This document shows, piece by piece, positions 44,197 to 52,780 of a stretch of 64,000 nt of DNA. The translations under genes and the position numbers were made by a program. A model generated the notes under the pieces. It did not search any database. It had not been told where the DNA came from and was given only the letters and a program-made list of their open reading frames with translations. This DNA is from Bradyrhizobium sp. 195 (GTDB lineage Bacteria; Pseudomonadota; Alphaproteobacteria; Rhizobiales; Xanthobacteraceae). Every line of letters starts with the position of its first letter. The stretch's first letter is position 1. The stretch spans positions 8,250,482 to 8,314,481 of the forward strand of contig NZ_CP082161.1 of the NCBI RefSeq assembly GCF_023101665.1. Reading direction: 5' to 3'.

Positions 44197-45012
44197 TTGA
44201 TCAGACATCCGGACATTCGATTCGCTGCCACCATCGCCGCGCGAAGCGCGCGCGTGGCCGGCGTGCTTCTCGTCACTGCCGCGATGGTGACCGCGACGTC
44301 GCTCGCGCAGACCGTGCCGGTGCCGAAGCCCGCGCCGAAGGGCCGTGATGGCGCTCAATCCGGAGGCGGTGGACCCGCTGTCACCGGCGCGACGCAGGCG
44401 CCGCCGAATCCGGTGATCCCGGATCCGCGCCGCAACGTGCCGAGCAGCATCTTCCAGACCTTCGATGCCAACCAGAAGGCGCAGGCGGCCAAGGTCAGCG
44501 CCTATCTGTCCTCGCTGTCGACGCTGGTCGGAAATTTCGTCCAGGTTGGCCCCGACGGCAGCAAGACCCAAGGCGATTTCTACATCCAGAAGCCGGGCAA
44601 GGTGCGCTTCGAATATGACGCGCCGAGCCCGATCGACATCGTCGCCGACGGATCGTCACTCGTGGTGCGCGACCGCAAGCTCGCGACCCAGGACGTCTAT
44701 CCGCTGTCGCAGACGCCGCTGCGCTTCCTGCTGTCCGACCGCATCGACCTGATGAAGGACACCAACGTCGTCAACGTCTCGGCCGACGACGTCTTCGTCA
44801 GCGTCACCATCGAGGAGAAGCAGGCGCTGGTCGGCACCAGCCGGCTCCTGTTGATGTTCGGCGCCAAGGACGGCCAGCTGAAGCAGTGGACCGTCACCGA
44901 CCCGCAGGGCTACGACACCACGATCGCGGTCTACAATCTGGATTCGAGCAAGAAGCTCGATCCCGGCATGTTCAAGATCGACTTTACCAATTACGGCCCC
45001 GCGCCGGGTTAA
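44197..45012 (+). CDS. lolA: Outer-membrane lipoprotein carrier LolA-like
   Basis: A 271-residue periplasmic protein: signal sequence (about 1-37, VAGVLLVTAAMVTATSLAQ), a Pro/Gly-rich segment (about 38-80), then the LolA beta-barrel (KVSAYLSSLSTLVGNFVQVGPDGSKTQGDFYIQKPGKVRFEYDAPSPIDIVADGSSLVVRDRK and on). LolA carries lipoproteins across the periplasm. It is longer than E. coli LolA because of the N-terminal extension. TTG start at 44197 with AGGA upstream. It follows ftsK by 93 nt, as is common in alphaproteobacteria. Confidence 0.9.
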   Translation: MIRHPDIRFAATIAARSARVAGVLLVTAAMVTATSLAQTVPVPKPAPKGRDGAQSGGGGPAVTGATQAPPNPVIPDPRRNVPSSIFQTFDANQKAQAAKVSAYLSSLSTLVGNFVQVGPDGSKTQGDFYIQKPGKVRFEYDAPSPIDIVADGSSLVVRDRKLATQDVYPLSQTPLRFLLSDRIDLMKDTNVVNVSADDVFVSVTIEEKQALVGTSRLLLMFGAKDGQLKQWTVTDPQGYDTTIAVYNLDSSKKLDPGMFKIDFTNYGPAPG

Positions 45013-45024
45013 GCGCTCCGCTGC

Positions 45025-45117
45025 CGTAGGGTGGGCAAAGGCGCACTTGCGCCGTGCCCACCATCTTTCCTCACCTCGGTCGGCATGGTGGGCACGCTTC
45101 GCTTTGCCCACCCTACG
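45025..45117. repeat. Palindromic repeat, family E (GTAGGGTGGGCAAAG type)
   Basis: CGTAGGGTGGGCAAAGGCGC on the left and CGCTTTGCCCACCCTACG on the right, with the internal GTGCCCACCAT / ATGGTGGGCAC. It lies between lolA and xth. Confidence 0.85.
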
Positions 45118-45176
45118 AAACCGCGCCTGTGGACAGGCATTTCCGCACGCTCAAACCATGCTAAGACGCATCCCTC

Positions 45177-45992
45177 ATGCGTCTTTCCCTGACAACCTGG
45201 AACATCAATTCGGTGCGGCTGCGCATCGATCTGGTCGCGAAATTCCTCAAGAGCGCGCGGCCGGATGTGCTGTGCCTGCAGGAAACCAAGTGCATCGACG
45301 ATGCCTTTCCGCTGAAGCGCTTCAAGCGGCTCGGCTACGAGCATGTCGCGCTGAACGGGCAGAAGGGCTATCACGGCGTCGCCATCGTCTCGAAGATTCC
45401 GTTCGAATCGAAGGACATCCGAACCTTCTGCGACAAGGTGGATTCGCGGCACATCTCGGTGTCGTTCGGCGAGAAGGCCAATATCGCAAAGCCGCTGGTG
45501 CTGCATAATTTCTACGTGCCCGCCGGCGGCGACATTCCCGATCCCGCGCTGAACGAGAAGTTCGACCACAAGCTGCGCTTCCTCGACGAGATGAAGGCGT
45601 GCGAGCCGCTGCATCCGCGCGGGCAGGACCGCCACATCCTCGTCGGCGACCTCAATGTCGCCCCGCACGAGAACGACGTGTGGTCGCACAAGCAGCTTCT
45701 GAAAGTGGTCTCGCATACGCCTGTCGAAACCGAGAAGCTGCAGGCCGCGCTCGAAGCCGGCGAATGGGTCGACGTCGCACGTGACCGCATTCCGATGTCG
45801 GAGAAGGTTTACACCTGGTGGAGTTACCGCTCTCCCGACTGGACCGTCGGCGATCGCGGCCGCAGGCTCGACCACATCTGGGTCTCGCGCGCGCTGAAGG
45901 ATGCGGTCAGTGATTTCGAGATTCTGCGCGATGCGCGGAGCTGGGAACGGCCGTCGGACCACGTGCCTGTCACGGTGACGCTGGAGGTGTGA
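45177..45992 (+). CDS. xth: Exodeoxyribonuclease III / AP endonuclease
   Basis: A 271-residue exonuclease-endonuclease-phosphatase fold protein of normal length. TTWNINSVRLRIDLV, LCLQETKCIDD (catalytic Glu), HNFYVPAGGDIPD (Tyr), VGDLNVAPHENDVW (Asp/Asn), YTWWSYRSPDWTVGDRGRRLDHIW and SDHVPVTV (Asp-His) are all present. It cuts DNA at abasic sites in base-excision repair. ATG 45177. Confidence 0.95.
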   Translation: MRLSLTTWNINSVRLRIDLVAKFLKSARPDVLCLQETKCIDDAFPLKRFKRLGYEHVALNGQKGYHGVAIVSKIPFESKDIRTFCDKVDSRHISVSFGEKANIAKPLVLHNFYVPAGGDIPDPALNEKFDHKLRFLDEMKACEPLHPRGQDRHILVGDLNVAPHENDVWSHKQLLKVVSHTPVETEKLQAALEAGEWVDVARDRIPMSEKVYTWWSYRSPDWTVGDRGRRLDHIWVSRALKDAVSDFEILRDARSWERPSDHVPVTVTLEV

Positions 45993-45996
45993 TTTT

Positions 45997-46082
45997 GTAG
46001 CCCGGATGGAGCGCAGCGCAATCCGGGGTTCGCGCCTGCTGAAAAACTGTCCCGGATTGCGCTACGCTTCATCCGGGCTACG
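45997..46082. repeat. Palindromic repeat, family F (GTAGCCCGGATGGAGCG type)
   Basis: GTAGCCCGGATGGAGCGCAG on the left and GCTTCATCCGGGCTACG on the right; inner GCAATCCGGG / CCCGGATTGC. It lies between the convergent xth and cyclic-nucleotide-binding genes. Confidence 0.85.
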
Positions 46083-46087
46083 ACCTC

Positions 46088-46531
46088 TCAACTCGTCAGC
46101 TTCGCACCCGCCATCAAAATATCGCTCGCAATCTGGCTGGAGCGCACTGCGAATTCATCGCGGAGGCGAACCGCGGCGGCCGGGTCGCTTTCGAGCACGC
46201 GCTGGAACAGGCTGCGGGCGACGCGGATGACCGAGGAATGCTCCAGCGCGATCGCGCTCGACGGCCGCTTCATCGGCACCACCAAAGCGAGTTCACCGAT
46301 CAGCGCGCCTGGACCGGCGATCATTTCGGCGCCGGCGCCGTCGTCGACCCGGAAGGCGCCGCGTTGGACCACGAAGCCGGCATCGGCGTCGTCGCCGAGA
46401 TTGAACAGGGTGTCGCCGCGGACGAAGTCACGCTGCTCGGAGCCGATCGCCAGCATGCGCAACGAGGCGTCTCCCAACAGGCGCAGTGTCGGGACTCGCT
46501 CGAGAAGCGCTACGTCGTCGTCGATTGACAT
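46088..46531 (-). CDS. Cyclic nucleotide-binding domain protein without HTH
   Basis: A 147-residue protein holding one cNMP-binding (CAP-type) beta-roll: GDTLFNLGDDADAGFVVQRGAFRV, then GPGALIGELALVVPMKRPSSAIALEHSSVIRV (the GELAL and P..S..A phosphate cassette), and a helical C-terminus. There is no helix-turn-helix, so it does not bind DNA by itself. It may act as a partner or sensor. An OmpR-type regulator gene is 58 nt upstream on the same strand, so they may be linked. ATG 46529-46531. Confidence 0.9.
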   Translation of the reverse strand: MSIDDDVALLERVPTLRLLGDASLRMLAIGSEQRDFVRGDTLFNLGDDADAGFVVQRGAFRVDDGAGAEMIAGPGALIGELALVVPMKRPSSAIALEHSSVIRVARSLFQRVLESDPAAAVRLRDEFAVRSSQIASDILMAGAKLTS

Positions 46532-46589
46532 TCAGATCCGAGGCTCAAGGGCATGCGATCTAAAACGATTCGCACGCCCTTCAAGCGTA

Positions 46590-47276
46590 TCACGGCACCA
46601 GCTTGTAGCCACCGGCTTCCGTGACCAGGATTTCCGGGTTGGCGGCGTCCTTCTCGATCTTCTGGCGGAGGCGGTAGATGTGGGTTTCCAGCGTATGGGT
46701 GGTGACGCCGGAATTATAGCCCCAGACCTCCTGGAGCAGGGTCTCGCGCGAGACCGGCATCTGGCCGGCGCGGTAGAGGAAGCGGAGGATGGCGGTTTCC
46801 TTCTCCGTCAGCCGCACCTTGCGCGCATTGGCGGCGGTGAGCATCTTGGAGCCGGGCCGGAAGGAGTAGGGGCCGACCGAGAACACCGCGTCCTCGCTGG
46901 CCTCGTGCTGGCGGAGCTGGGCGCGGATGCGGGCCAGCAGGACGGCGAAGCGGAAAGGCTTTGCCACATAGTCGTTGGCGCCGGATTCCAGCCCCAAAAT
47001 CGTGTCGGAATCGGTGTCGTGCCCGGTCAGCATGATGATCGGGGCCTTGAATCCGCCCTTGCGCAACGAGCGGACCACTTCGCGGCCGTCGGTGTCGGGC
47101 AGGCCCACATCCATCAGGACGAGATCGGGGGCATTGGCCTTGGCGGCGCTCGCGCCTTTGGCGCCGGTATCGACGGCGGAGGCTTCGAACTCTTCGTGTA
47201 GCGATAATTGCTCCACCAACGTGTCGCGCAGATCGGTATCGTCATCCACGATCAGGATCTTGCGGGCATTGGCCAT
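46590..47276 (-). CDS. OmpR-family response regulator
   Basis: A 228-residue regulator: receiver domain (KILIVDDDTDLRDTL, phospho-acceptor Asp56 in LVLMDVGLP, Lys106 in YVAKPFRF) and a C-terminal winged helix (RKVRLTEKETAILRFLYRAGQMPVSRETLLQEVWGYNSGVTTHTLETHIYRLRQKIE). No histidine kinase is adjacent, so it is an orphan here. It is close in form to essential alphaproteobacterial envelope regulators such as CenR, but identity is not certain. ATG 47274-47276. Confidence 0.93.
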   Translation of the reverse strand: MANARKILIVDDDTDLRDTLVEQLSLHEEFEASAVDTGAKGASAAKANAPDLVLMDVGLPDTDGREVVRSLRKGGFKAPIIMLTGHDTDSDTILGLESGANDYVAKPFRFAVLLARIRAQLRQHEASEDAVFSVGPYSFRPGSKMLTAANARKVRLTEKETAILRFLYRAGQMPVSRETLLQEVWGYNSGVTTHTLETHIYRLRQKIEKDAANPEILVTEAGGYKLVP

Positions 47277-47512
47277 AGGGGGTCATCCTTTTGGGGTCCG
47301 ACTCGGCGCGCATCCATGCTGCACCCAGCCGTGAGGGAAGTTTAGGGGGTCGCTGTTGTTATTGTTGTTCGTGTTGAAGTAGTGGGCTGTCACCGATTCA
47401 CAAGCCAGAACCACTCTAACCCAGAATAGCAGGGCGCTTTGATGAATGTCCTGTAATGAATTCGACATCGCATTTTCACATGAAAAACAAAGCAGCTTCA
47501 GTTGGTTACACC

Positions 47513-48049
47513 ATGAATCGAAGCGCCAGACCGCTCTCCGCGATCCGCGTTAAGCCTGCTGCGGGGAATCCGCGCAGAGGCTGGCTGACGGCGGGATCGC
47601 TGACCATTCCGGTGGCGCTGGGACGGGGCGGCATCCTGGCCAACAAGCGCGAGGGCGACGGCGGCACCCCCAGGGGCAGTTTCCGTCCCAGGCAATTGTG
47701 GTGGCGGGGCGACCGGCACAGCCGGCCGCAGAGTTTCCTGCCGGCCCGGATCATCACCGGAGCCGACGCCTGGTGTGAGGATCCCAGCGACCGCCATTAC
47801 AATCAGGGAATTCGGCGCGGCGAGGGGCAGGGCGGTGACCGGCTCAAGCGCACCGACCATCTCTATGACTTCATCATCGAAATCGACCACAACACGAGAC
47901 CGCGGATCGCCGGCCGTGGCAGCGCGGTATTTTTGCACCTTGCCCGCGACAATTTCGGTCCGACCGCGGGCTGCGTCTCGATGACGAAATCTGCGATGCT
48001 GCAATTGTTGCGGCGGCTGGGACCAAAAACAAAAATCATCATCGGGTGA
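47513..48049 (+). CDS. L,D-transpeptidase (YkuD) family protein
   Basis: A protein of about 178 residues with the YkuD catalytic signature HLARDNFGPTAGCVSMTKSAM (His, then Cys in GC) and upstream GTPRGSFRPRQLWWRGDR. No signal peptide is evident, so location is unclear. The family cross-links peptidoglycan or attaches lipoproteins to it. ATG 47513 is used; ATG 47480 and a start at 47456 are alternatives. The hydratase gene begins 6 nt after its stop, so they are co-transcribed. Confidence 0.87.
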   Translation: MNRSARPLSAIRVKPAAGNPRRGWLTAGSLTIPVALGRGGILANKREGDGGTPRGSFRPRQLWWRGDRHSRPQSFLPARIITGADAWCEDPSDRHYNQGIRRGEGQGGDRLKRTDHLYDFIIEIDHNTRPRIAGRGSAVFLHLARDNFGPTAGCVSMTKSAMLQLLRRLGPKTKIIIG

Positions 48050-48055
48050 GGATGC

Positions 48056-48841
48056 ATGCTCGACATGGATCAGATCGCGGCCGCATCGCGCGTCCTCGTT
48101 CAACATTGGCGCGACGGCTCCAAGCTTGACGCGCTGGAGACGCGATTGCGGCCGCAGGGCCGCGCAGACGGCTATGCCATCCAGGCTGCGCTCGAAACCC
48201 AGTCGTTTGGAAAACTGTTCGGCTGGAAGATCGCGGCCACGAGCGTGTCAGGACAGAAGCACATCAACGTCACGGGACCGCTGGCCGGTCGCATCATGAG
48301 CGACACCGTGATCGCGGACGGCGGCACCGCCGCGATGAAGGGCAACGAGATGCGCGTCGGCGAGCCGGAATTCGCCTTCCGCATGGGGCGCGATCTGCCG
48401 CCGCGCGCGGCGCCGTACACGGTCGAGGAGGTGCTGGCCGCCGTCGACAGTTTCCATCCCGCGATCGAGATTCCGGATTCGCGCTTTGCCGATTTCGCCA
48501 GCGCCGGTGAGGCGCAGCTCATCGCCGACAATGCCTGCGCGCATCTGTTCGTGCTGGGCACGGCGACGACTGCGAACTGGCGGGCGATGGATCTGGTCGA
48601 GGAGCGGCCAGTGATCACGCTGCGCGGCCAACGCTATATCGGTCACGGCAAGAACGTGCTTGGCGATCCCCGCGCCGCGCTCGCCTGGCTTGCCAACGAG
48701 CTGCGCGGGCTCGGCATCACCTTGCGGGCAGGGGAGGTGGTGACCACAGGCACGTGCCATCCGCCGCTGCCGATCGAGGCCGGCGATCATTTTGCGGTGG
48801 ATTTCGGGGTATTGGGCAAGGTGTCGGTGGGGTTTGTGTAG
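48056..48841 (+). CDS. 2-keto-4-pentenoate hydratase family protein
   Basis: A 261-residue protein of the fumarylacetoacetate-hydrolase-like fold (MhpD/hydratase group): FGWKIAATSVSGQKHINVTGPLAGRI, MRVGEPEFAFRMGRDLPPRAAPYTVEEVLAAVDSFHPAIEIPDSRF (Glu/Glu metal ligands) and VVTTGTCHPPLPIEAGDHFAVDFG. Such hydratases act on 2-hydroxypentadienoate in aromatic meta-cleavage, but there are no other such genes here. ATG 48056. Confidence 0.88.
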   Translation: MLDMDQIAAASRVLVQHWRDGSKLDALETRLRPQGRADGYAIQAALETQSFGKLFGWKIAATSVSGQKHINVTGPLAGRIMSDTVIADGGTAAMKGNEMRVGEPEFAFRMGRDLPPRAAPYTVEEVLAAVDSFHPAIEIPDSRFADFASAGEAQLIADNACAHLFVLGTATTANWRAMDLVEERPVITLRGQRYIGHGKNVLGDPRAALAWLANELRGLGITLRAGEVVTTGTCHPPLPIEAGDHFAVDFGVLGKVSVGFV

Positions 48842-48855
48842 GCATTCCCCCTCAG

Positions 48856-48943
48856 CCGTCATTGCGAGGAGCCCTTGCGACGAAGCAATCCAGCATCCCT
48901 CCGCGGAAAGATCCTGGATTGCTTCGCTACGCTCGCAATGACG
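48856..48943. repeat. Palindromic repeat, family A
   Basis: CCGTCATTGCGAGGAGCCCT on the left and CTACGCTCGCAATGACGA on the right, with GAAGCAATCCAG / CTGGATTGCTTC inside. It lies between the convergent hydratase and YggS-family genes. Confidence 0.85.
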
Positions 48944-48986
48944 AATTTGAAAGTTCGTGCAGGGAGGGCGCCGTCGCTAACGGCTC

Positions 48987-49676
48987 CTACCTGTGCCCGA
49001 AGATCGCGCTGCCCACCCGGACATGGGTGGCACCGAGCATGATCGCCGTCGCGAAATCCGCGCTCATGCCCATCGAGAGATTCGTCAAGCCATTGCGCGC
49101 GGCGATCTTGGCGGTCAGCGCGAAATGCGCCGCCGGCGGCTCATCGACCGGCGGGATGCACATCAACCCGGAGATCGTCAGCCCATAGCTGTCGCGGCAG
49201 TTGGCGAGGAAGGCATCGGCCTCGCCGGGCGCGACGCCTGCCTTCTGCGGCTCCTCGCCGGTGTTGATCTGGACGAAGAGCTGCGGGTGCTTGTTCTGAG
49301 ATTCGATTTCCTTGGCTAACGCTTGGCAAATGCTCGGACGGTCGACGGAATGGATGGCGTCGAACAGTGCGACCGCCTCTTTCGCCTTGTTGGATTGCAG
49401 CGGGCCGATCAGATGCAGCGCGATGCCGGAGTAAGCAGACGTTAACGCGGGCCACTTGCTTTTGGCCTCCTGCACCCGATTCTCGCCGAATACTCGCTGT
49501 CCGGCGGCGATGACCGGCGTGATGGCATCCGCGGCGAAAGTCTTGGACACCGCGATCAGCGTCACAGAGGCGCGATCGCGTCGTGCATCCGTGCAGGCGC
49601 GGGCGATTTCGGCTTCGACCGCGGCGAGCGCGTTTGGTGAATGGCCGGTTACCGGCGCGGCATTGGCTTCTGTCAT
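48987..49676 (-). CDS. PLP-binding homeostasis protein, YggS/PROSC family
   Basis: A 229-residue single-domain alanine-racemase-like barrel. ASVTLIAVSKTFAADAI carries the PLP Lys; RVFGENRVQEAKSKW, ALHLIGPLQSNKAKEAVALFDAIHSVDRPS, LFVQINTGEEPQKAGVAPGEA, SGLMCIPP and LSMGMSADFATAIMLGATHVRVGSAIFGHR follow. It helps keep PLP levels balanced. ATG 49674-49676. Confidence 0.95.
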   Translation of the reverse strand: MTEANAAPVTGHSPNALAAVEAEIARACTDARRDRASVTLIAVSKTFAADAITPVIAAGQRVFGENRVQEAKSKWPALTSAYSGIALHLIGPLQSNKAKEAVALFDAIHSVDRPSICQALAKEIESQNKHPQLFVQINTGEEPQKAGVAPGEADAFLANCRDSYGLTISGLMCIPPVDEPPAAHFALTAKIAARNGLTNLSMGMSADFATAIMLGATHVRVGSAIFGHR

Positions 49677-49785
49677 GACGTCGTTTGGTTGTGCTCGTAA
49701 CCGGAGGTAAGTCCAATTTTACCGAGTTCAAGCAAGAGTTTTTGAACCCTTCGCTTTACCTTGGCCCACGGGGTGGGTAGCGAAG

Positions 49786-51486
49786 ATGGCAAGCATCAGT
49801 CTCAACCGCAAACGAGCGAAACTCAAGCAGGTTCTCGGAATCCGGGCGCGGCTCGCGTTGCTTGCGGTGATTCTGGTGGCGCCCTTGATGCTCGAGCGCA
49901 TCCGTTCGCTCGAAGACACCCGCGCCCGGCAGATCGCGCAGGCCACGGTCGAATTCACCACCGTCGCAAGGCACAGCGCCGATGCGCAGCGCGAGGTGAT
50001 CTCGTCGGTCGAGACCATCCTGAAATCGGAAGCCTTCATCCGCGCCTCCGCCGGCGGCATCAGCAAGAGCTGCGACGTGCTGCGCGCGAGTCTGCCGTCG
50101 AACCTGCCCTGGATCCGCACGCTTTTGATCGCCGGTCAGGACGGACGCATTCAATGCGCCACCAACAACATGTATGTTGGCCTTGATCTCAGTGACCGGC
50201 CGTACTTCCAGCAGGCACAGGAAACCGGCCGCTTCGTGCTGAGTGATTTCATCCTGTCGCGGCCGGTGCCGACGCCGACCGTGATGGCGGTCTATCCGGT
50301 GTCCGCTTTCAGTGGCGTGCCCGATGCCGTCGTGCTCGCCACCGTCAATCTCGACTGGATGTCGAAGGTGATGAGCAATCTGGGTGGCCGCGCCGGCATC
50401 ACCGCCGTGCTGGTCGACAGCGCGGGCACCGTGCTGGCCGCTCCCGCCGACCAGCACAGCGCCGTCGGCCGGCCCCTCGACAATTTACCGCTGATGTCCG
50501 CGATCGCCGATCGCGCGCTGCGGTCCGACCAGGACGAGGGCACGCTGTCTTTCCTCGCCGCCGACGGCTCCCGCCGCGCGGTCAGCTACATCCGTATCGT
50601 GGGCACCAATGCCCGCCTGATCGCCAGCATCGATGAAGACAAGGTGTCCGAGGCGGTCAGCCGCGACATTCGCACCGCCTATCTCCAGCTCGCTTTCGTC
50701 GTCGTGTTCGTCCTGCTCGGCGCGCTGATAGCCGCCGAAAAACTCGTCATCAAGCCGATCGAGATGCTTGTCGACATGGCCAAACGTCTCGGCGAGGGCG
50801 ATCTGTCGGCCCGCGCGGCGCGCAATCGCCTGCCGGCCGAGTTCGTGCCGCTGGCGCGCGCGTTCAACGCGATGGCCGCGCAGCTGAGCCAGCGCGAGCG
50901 CGAGCTGATCGCGAGCAACGACAGGCTGACGGTGATGGCCTCGATCGACATGCTCTCGGGGCTCGCCAACCGGCGCGGCTTCCAGAGCCGGCTCGACTTC
51001 GAATGGATGCGCGCGCAGCAATATGGCAGCGACCTTGCGCTGCTGATGATCGACGTCGATCATTTCAAGCTGTTCAACGACACCTATGGCCATCTCGAAG
51101 GCGATTCCTGCCTGACCAGGCTCGGCGAATCCCTATCCGGCATCGCCGCCGACAACATGGGCTTCGCGGCGCGCTACGGCGGCGAGGAATTCTGCCTGTT
51201 GCTGCCGAACACCGACGTGACGCGCGCCGTCGAAATCGGCGAGCAGGTGCGCGCGGCCGTGCTGAAGCTCTGCCTGCCGCACATCACGTCAGCCCATATG
51301 ATCGTCACGGTCTCGATCGGCGTTGCCGCGACGAAGCCCAACGAGAGCTTGCGTCCGGGCGACCTGATCGAAGCCGCCGACGCCGCGCTCTACGCCGCAA
51401 AACACCGCGGGCGCAACAACGTGGTCGAGCACGGCGTGCAGGTGATCGAGACCGGCACAGCCGAGATGATGCTGGCAGCGGGCTGA
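49786..51486 (+). CDS. Membrane diguanylate cyclase with periplasmic sensor domain
   Basis: A 566-residue protein: membrane helix near residues 22-36 (ALLAVILVAPLML), a periplasmic Cache-like sensor (about 40-295, with GLDLSDRPYFQQAQETGRFVLSDF), a second helix (LQLAFVVVFVLLGALIAAE), a HAMP domain, and a GGDEF domain with the active motif GGEEF at 465-469 (RYGGEEFCLLL). No EAL domain. It should make cyclic di-GMP in response to a small ligand. ATG 49786. Confidence 0.92.
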   Translation: MASISLNRKRAKLKQVLGIRARLALLAVILVAPLMLERIRSLEDTRARQIAQATVEFTTVARHSADAQREVISSVETILKSEAFIRASAGGISKSCDVLRASLPSNLPWIRTLLIAGQDGRIQCATNNMYVGLDLSDRPYFQQAQETGRFVLSDFILSRPVPTPTVMAVYPVSAFSGVPDAVVLATVNLDWMSKVMSNLGGRAGITAVLVDSAGTVLAAPADQHSAVGRPLDNLPLMSAIADRALRSDQDEGTLSFLAADGSRRAVSYIRIVGTNARLIASIDEDKVSEAVSRDIRTAYLQLAFVVVFVLLGALIAAEKLVIKPIEMLVDMAKRLGEGDLSARAARNRLPAEFVPLARAFNAMAAQLSQRERELIASNDRLTVMASIDMLSGLANRRGFQSRLDFEWMRAQQYGSDLALLMIDVDHFKLFNDTYGHLEGDSCLTRLGESLSGIAADNMGFAARYGGEEFCLLLPNTDVTRAVEIGEQVRAAVLKLCLPHITSAHMIVTVSIGVAATKPNESLRPGDLIEAADAALYAAKHRGRNNVVEHGVQVIETGTAEMMLAAG

Positions 51487-51554
51487 GCTCGGCCGAGTAG
51501 CGTTACCCTCGCCTCGCTCCGCTTGCGGTGAGAGGCAGCGCCCCGAGGTCCACG

Positions 51555-52597
51555 CTAGCCGGCAGCTCCCGCGCGATCGAGCTCGATCTCGGTCACCACG
51601 CGATTGCGGCCGCCGCCCTTGGCGAGATAGAGCGCGCGGTCGCAGCGCTCGATCAGGTCGGTGATCGCTTCGCCCATCCGGTACTGCGCCACGCCAATCG
51701 ACTGATATTGGGCAGAATCTCACCGGTCGAGCGACGAGTGATCCTGCATTCGGCGATCGCGCGCCTGATCCGCTCGGCGATCTCGGCGGAAGTGGCAAGA
51801 TCGGCGTCCGGCAGCACCGCGATCAGCTCCTCGCCGCCGTAGCGGGCCGACAGATCCTGCTCGCGAACCTTTTCGCGCAGCACCTTCGCCATCAGACGCA
51901 GCACCTGGTCGCCGACGCCGTGGCCAAAATTGTCGTTGAAGACCTTGAAGTGATCGATGTCGAGCATCAGCACGCTGAGCGGCTCGCCCCATGCCGCGGT
52001 CGCCTGCGCCTTGCGCAGGAATTCGTCGAGCGCACGCCGGTTTGCGAGGCCCGTCAGCGTGTCGGTCCGGGCACGTTCCTCGGACCTCGATAGCGAATCG
52101 CGAATGACGTCGAGTTCGCGGGTCTTTTCCGCAAAACCTTCTTCCAGCCGCGTCGCCCTTGTGGCGGCCCGCGCCAGCTCGTTCATGAGCTGGGCGACCA
52201 GCGCCTTGGGATCGACACCGGCCTTGCCCTGGTCCGCCACCTGGCTGATGACCTGCATCTGCGAATGGTTGTCAGCGATCGCGGTCGCCAGAAATTCCCT
52301 CGCCGTCCCCATGAGAGCCTGCAGCCGCTCGGACGTGTCGGCACTGACCTGGGGTGCGACATAGGTCTCGAACAGGTCCTGATTGGTTCGGGCGTCGAAG
52401 GGGCGATTGTGGTCGATCAAGAGATCGATCGCATTGCGCAGATCGTCATGGCTGCCGGCGAAATACTGGAACCAGACAGCAAAATTAGCCGGGGTCGGCG
52501 CAATCCGCTGTTCAGCCATGCTGCGCATCGCTCGTCCGGCGATGGAGGCCGCATAGTCGTAATCGGGATCGTCGAAGCTTGAATCCATCGTGGTCAT
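51555..52597 (-). pseudogene. Cytosolic diguanylate cyclase, frameshifted near its C-terminus
   Basis: About 347 codons if restored. The N-terminal part (AGRAMRSMAEQRIAPTPANFAVWFQYFAG) is a helical region often found in front of GGDEF domains; the GGDEF domain has GGEEL at about residue 254. The uninterrupted frame ends with an unrelated tail (SRLAWRSTGWAKRSPT, stop at 51653). In another frame the expected end IGVAQYRMGEAITDLIERCD, ALYLAKGGGRNRVVTEIEL continues to a TAG at 51555. The shift lies at about 51698-51704 and looks like the loss of 4 bp between NIS and SIGVA. ATG 52595-52597 with AGGA upstream. It may be inactive, or the shift may be a sequencing error. Confidence 0.8.
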
Positions 52598-52780
52598 GCG
52601 GGTCCTGTCAGGCCGCAAATTGGCATCGAGCCCTTAATCGCCCCCCAACACGGGTCCTCGTAGTTCTGCGGAGGCGCGGGCAAAGTTCCAGATCACGGCA
52701 ACCCATTGACCCCTTGAGGACTTCTATGGCCTAGTCCGCCGTCTTGAGCCGGCCGAACCCACGAAAAACCCAACGATTCC

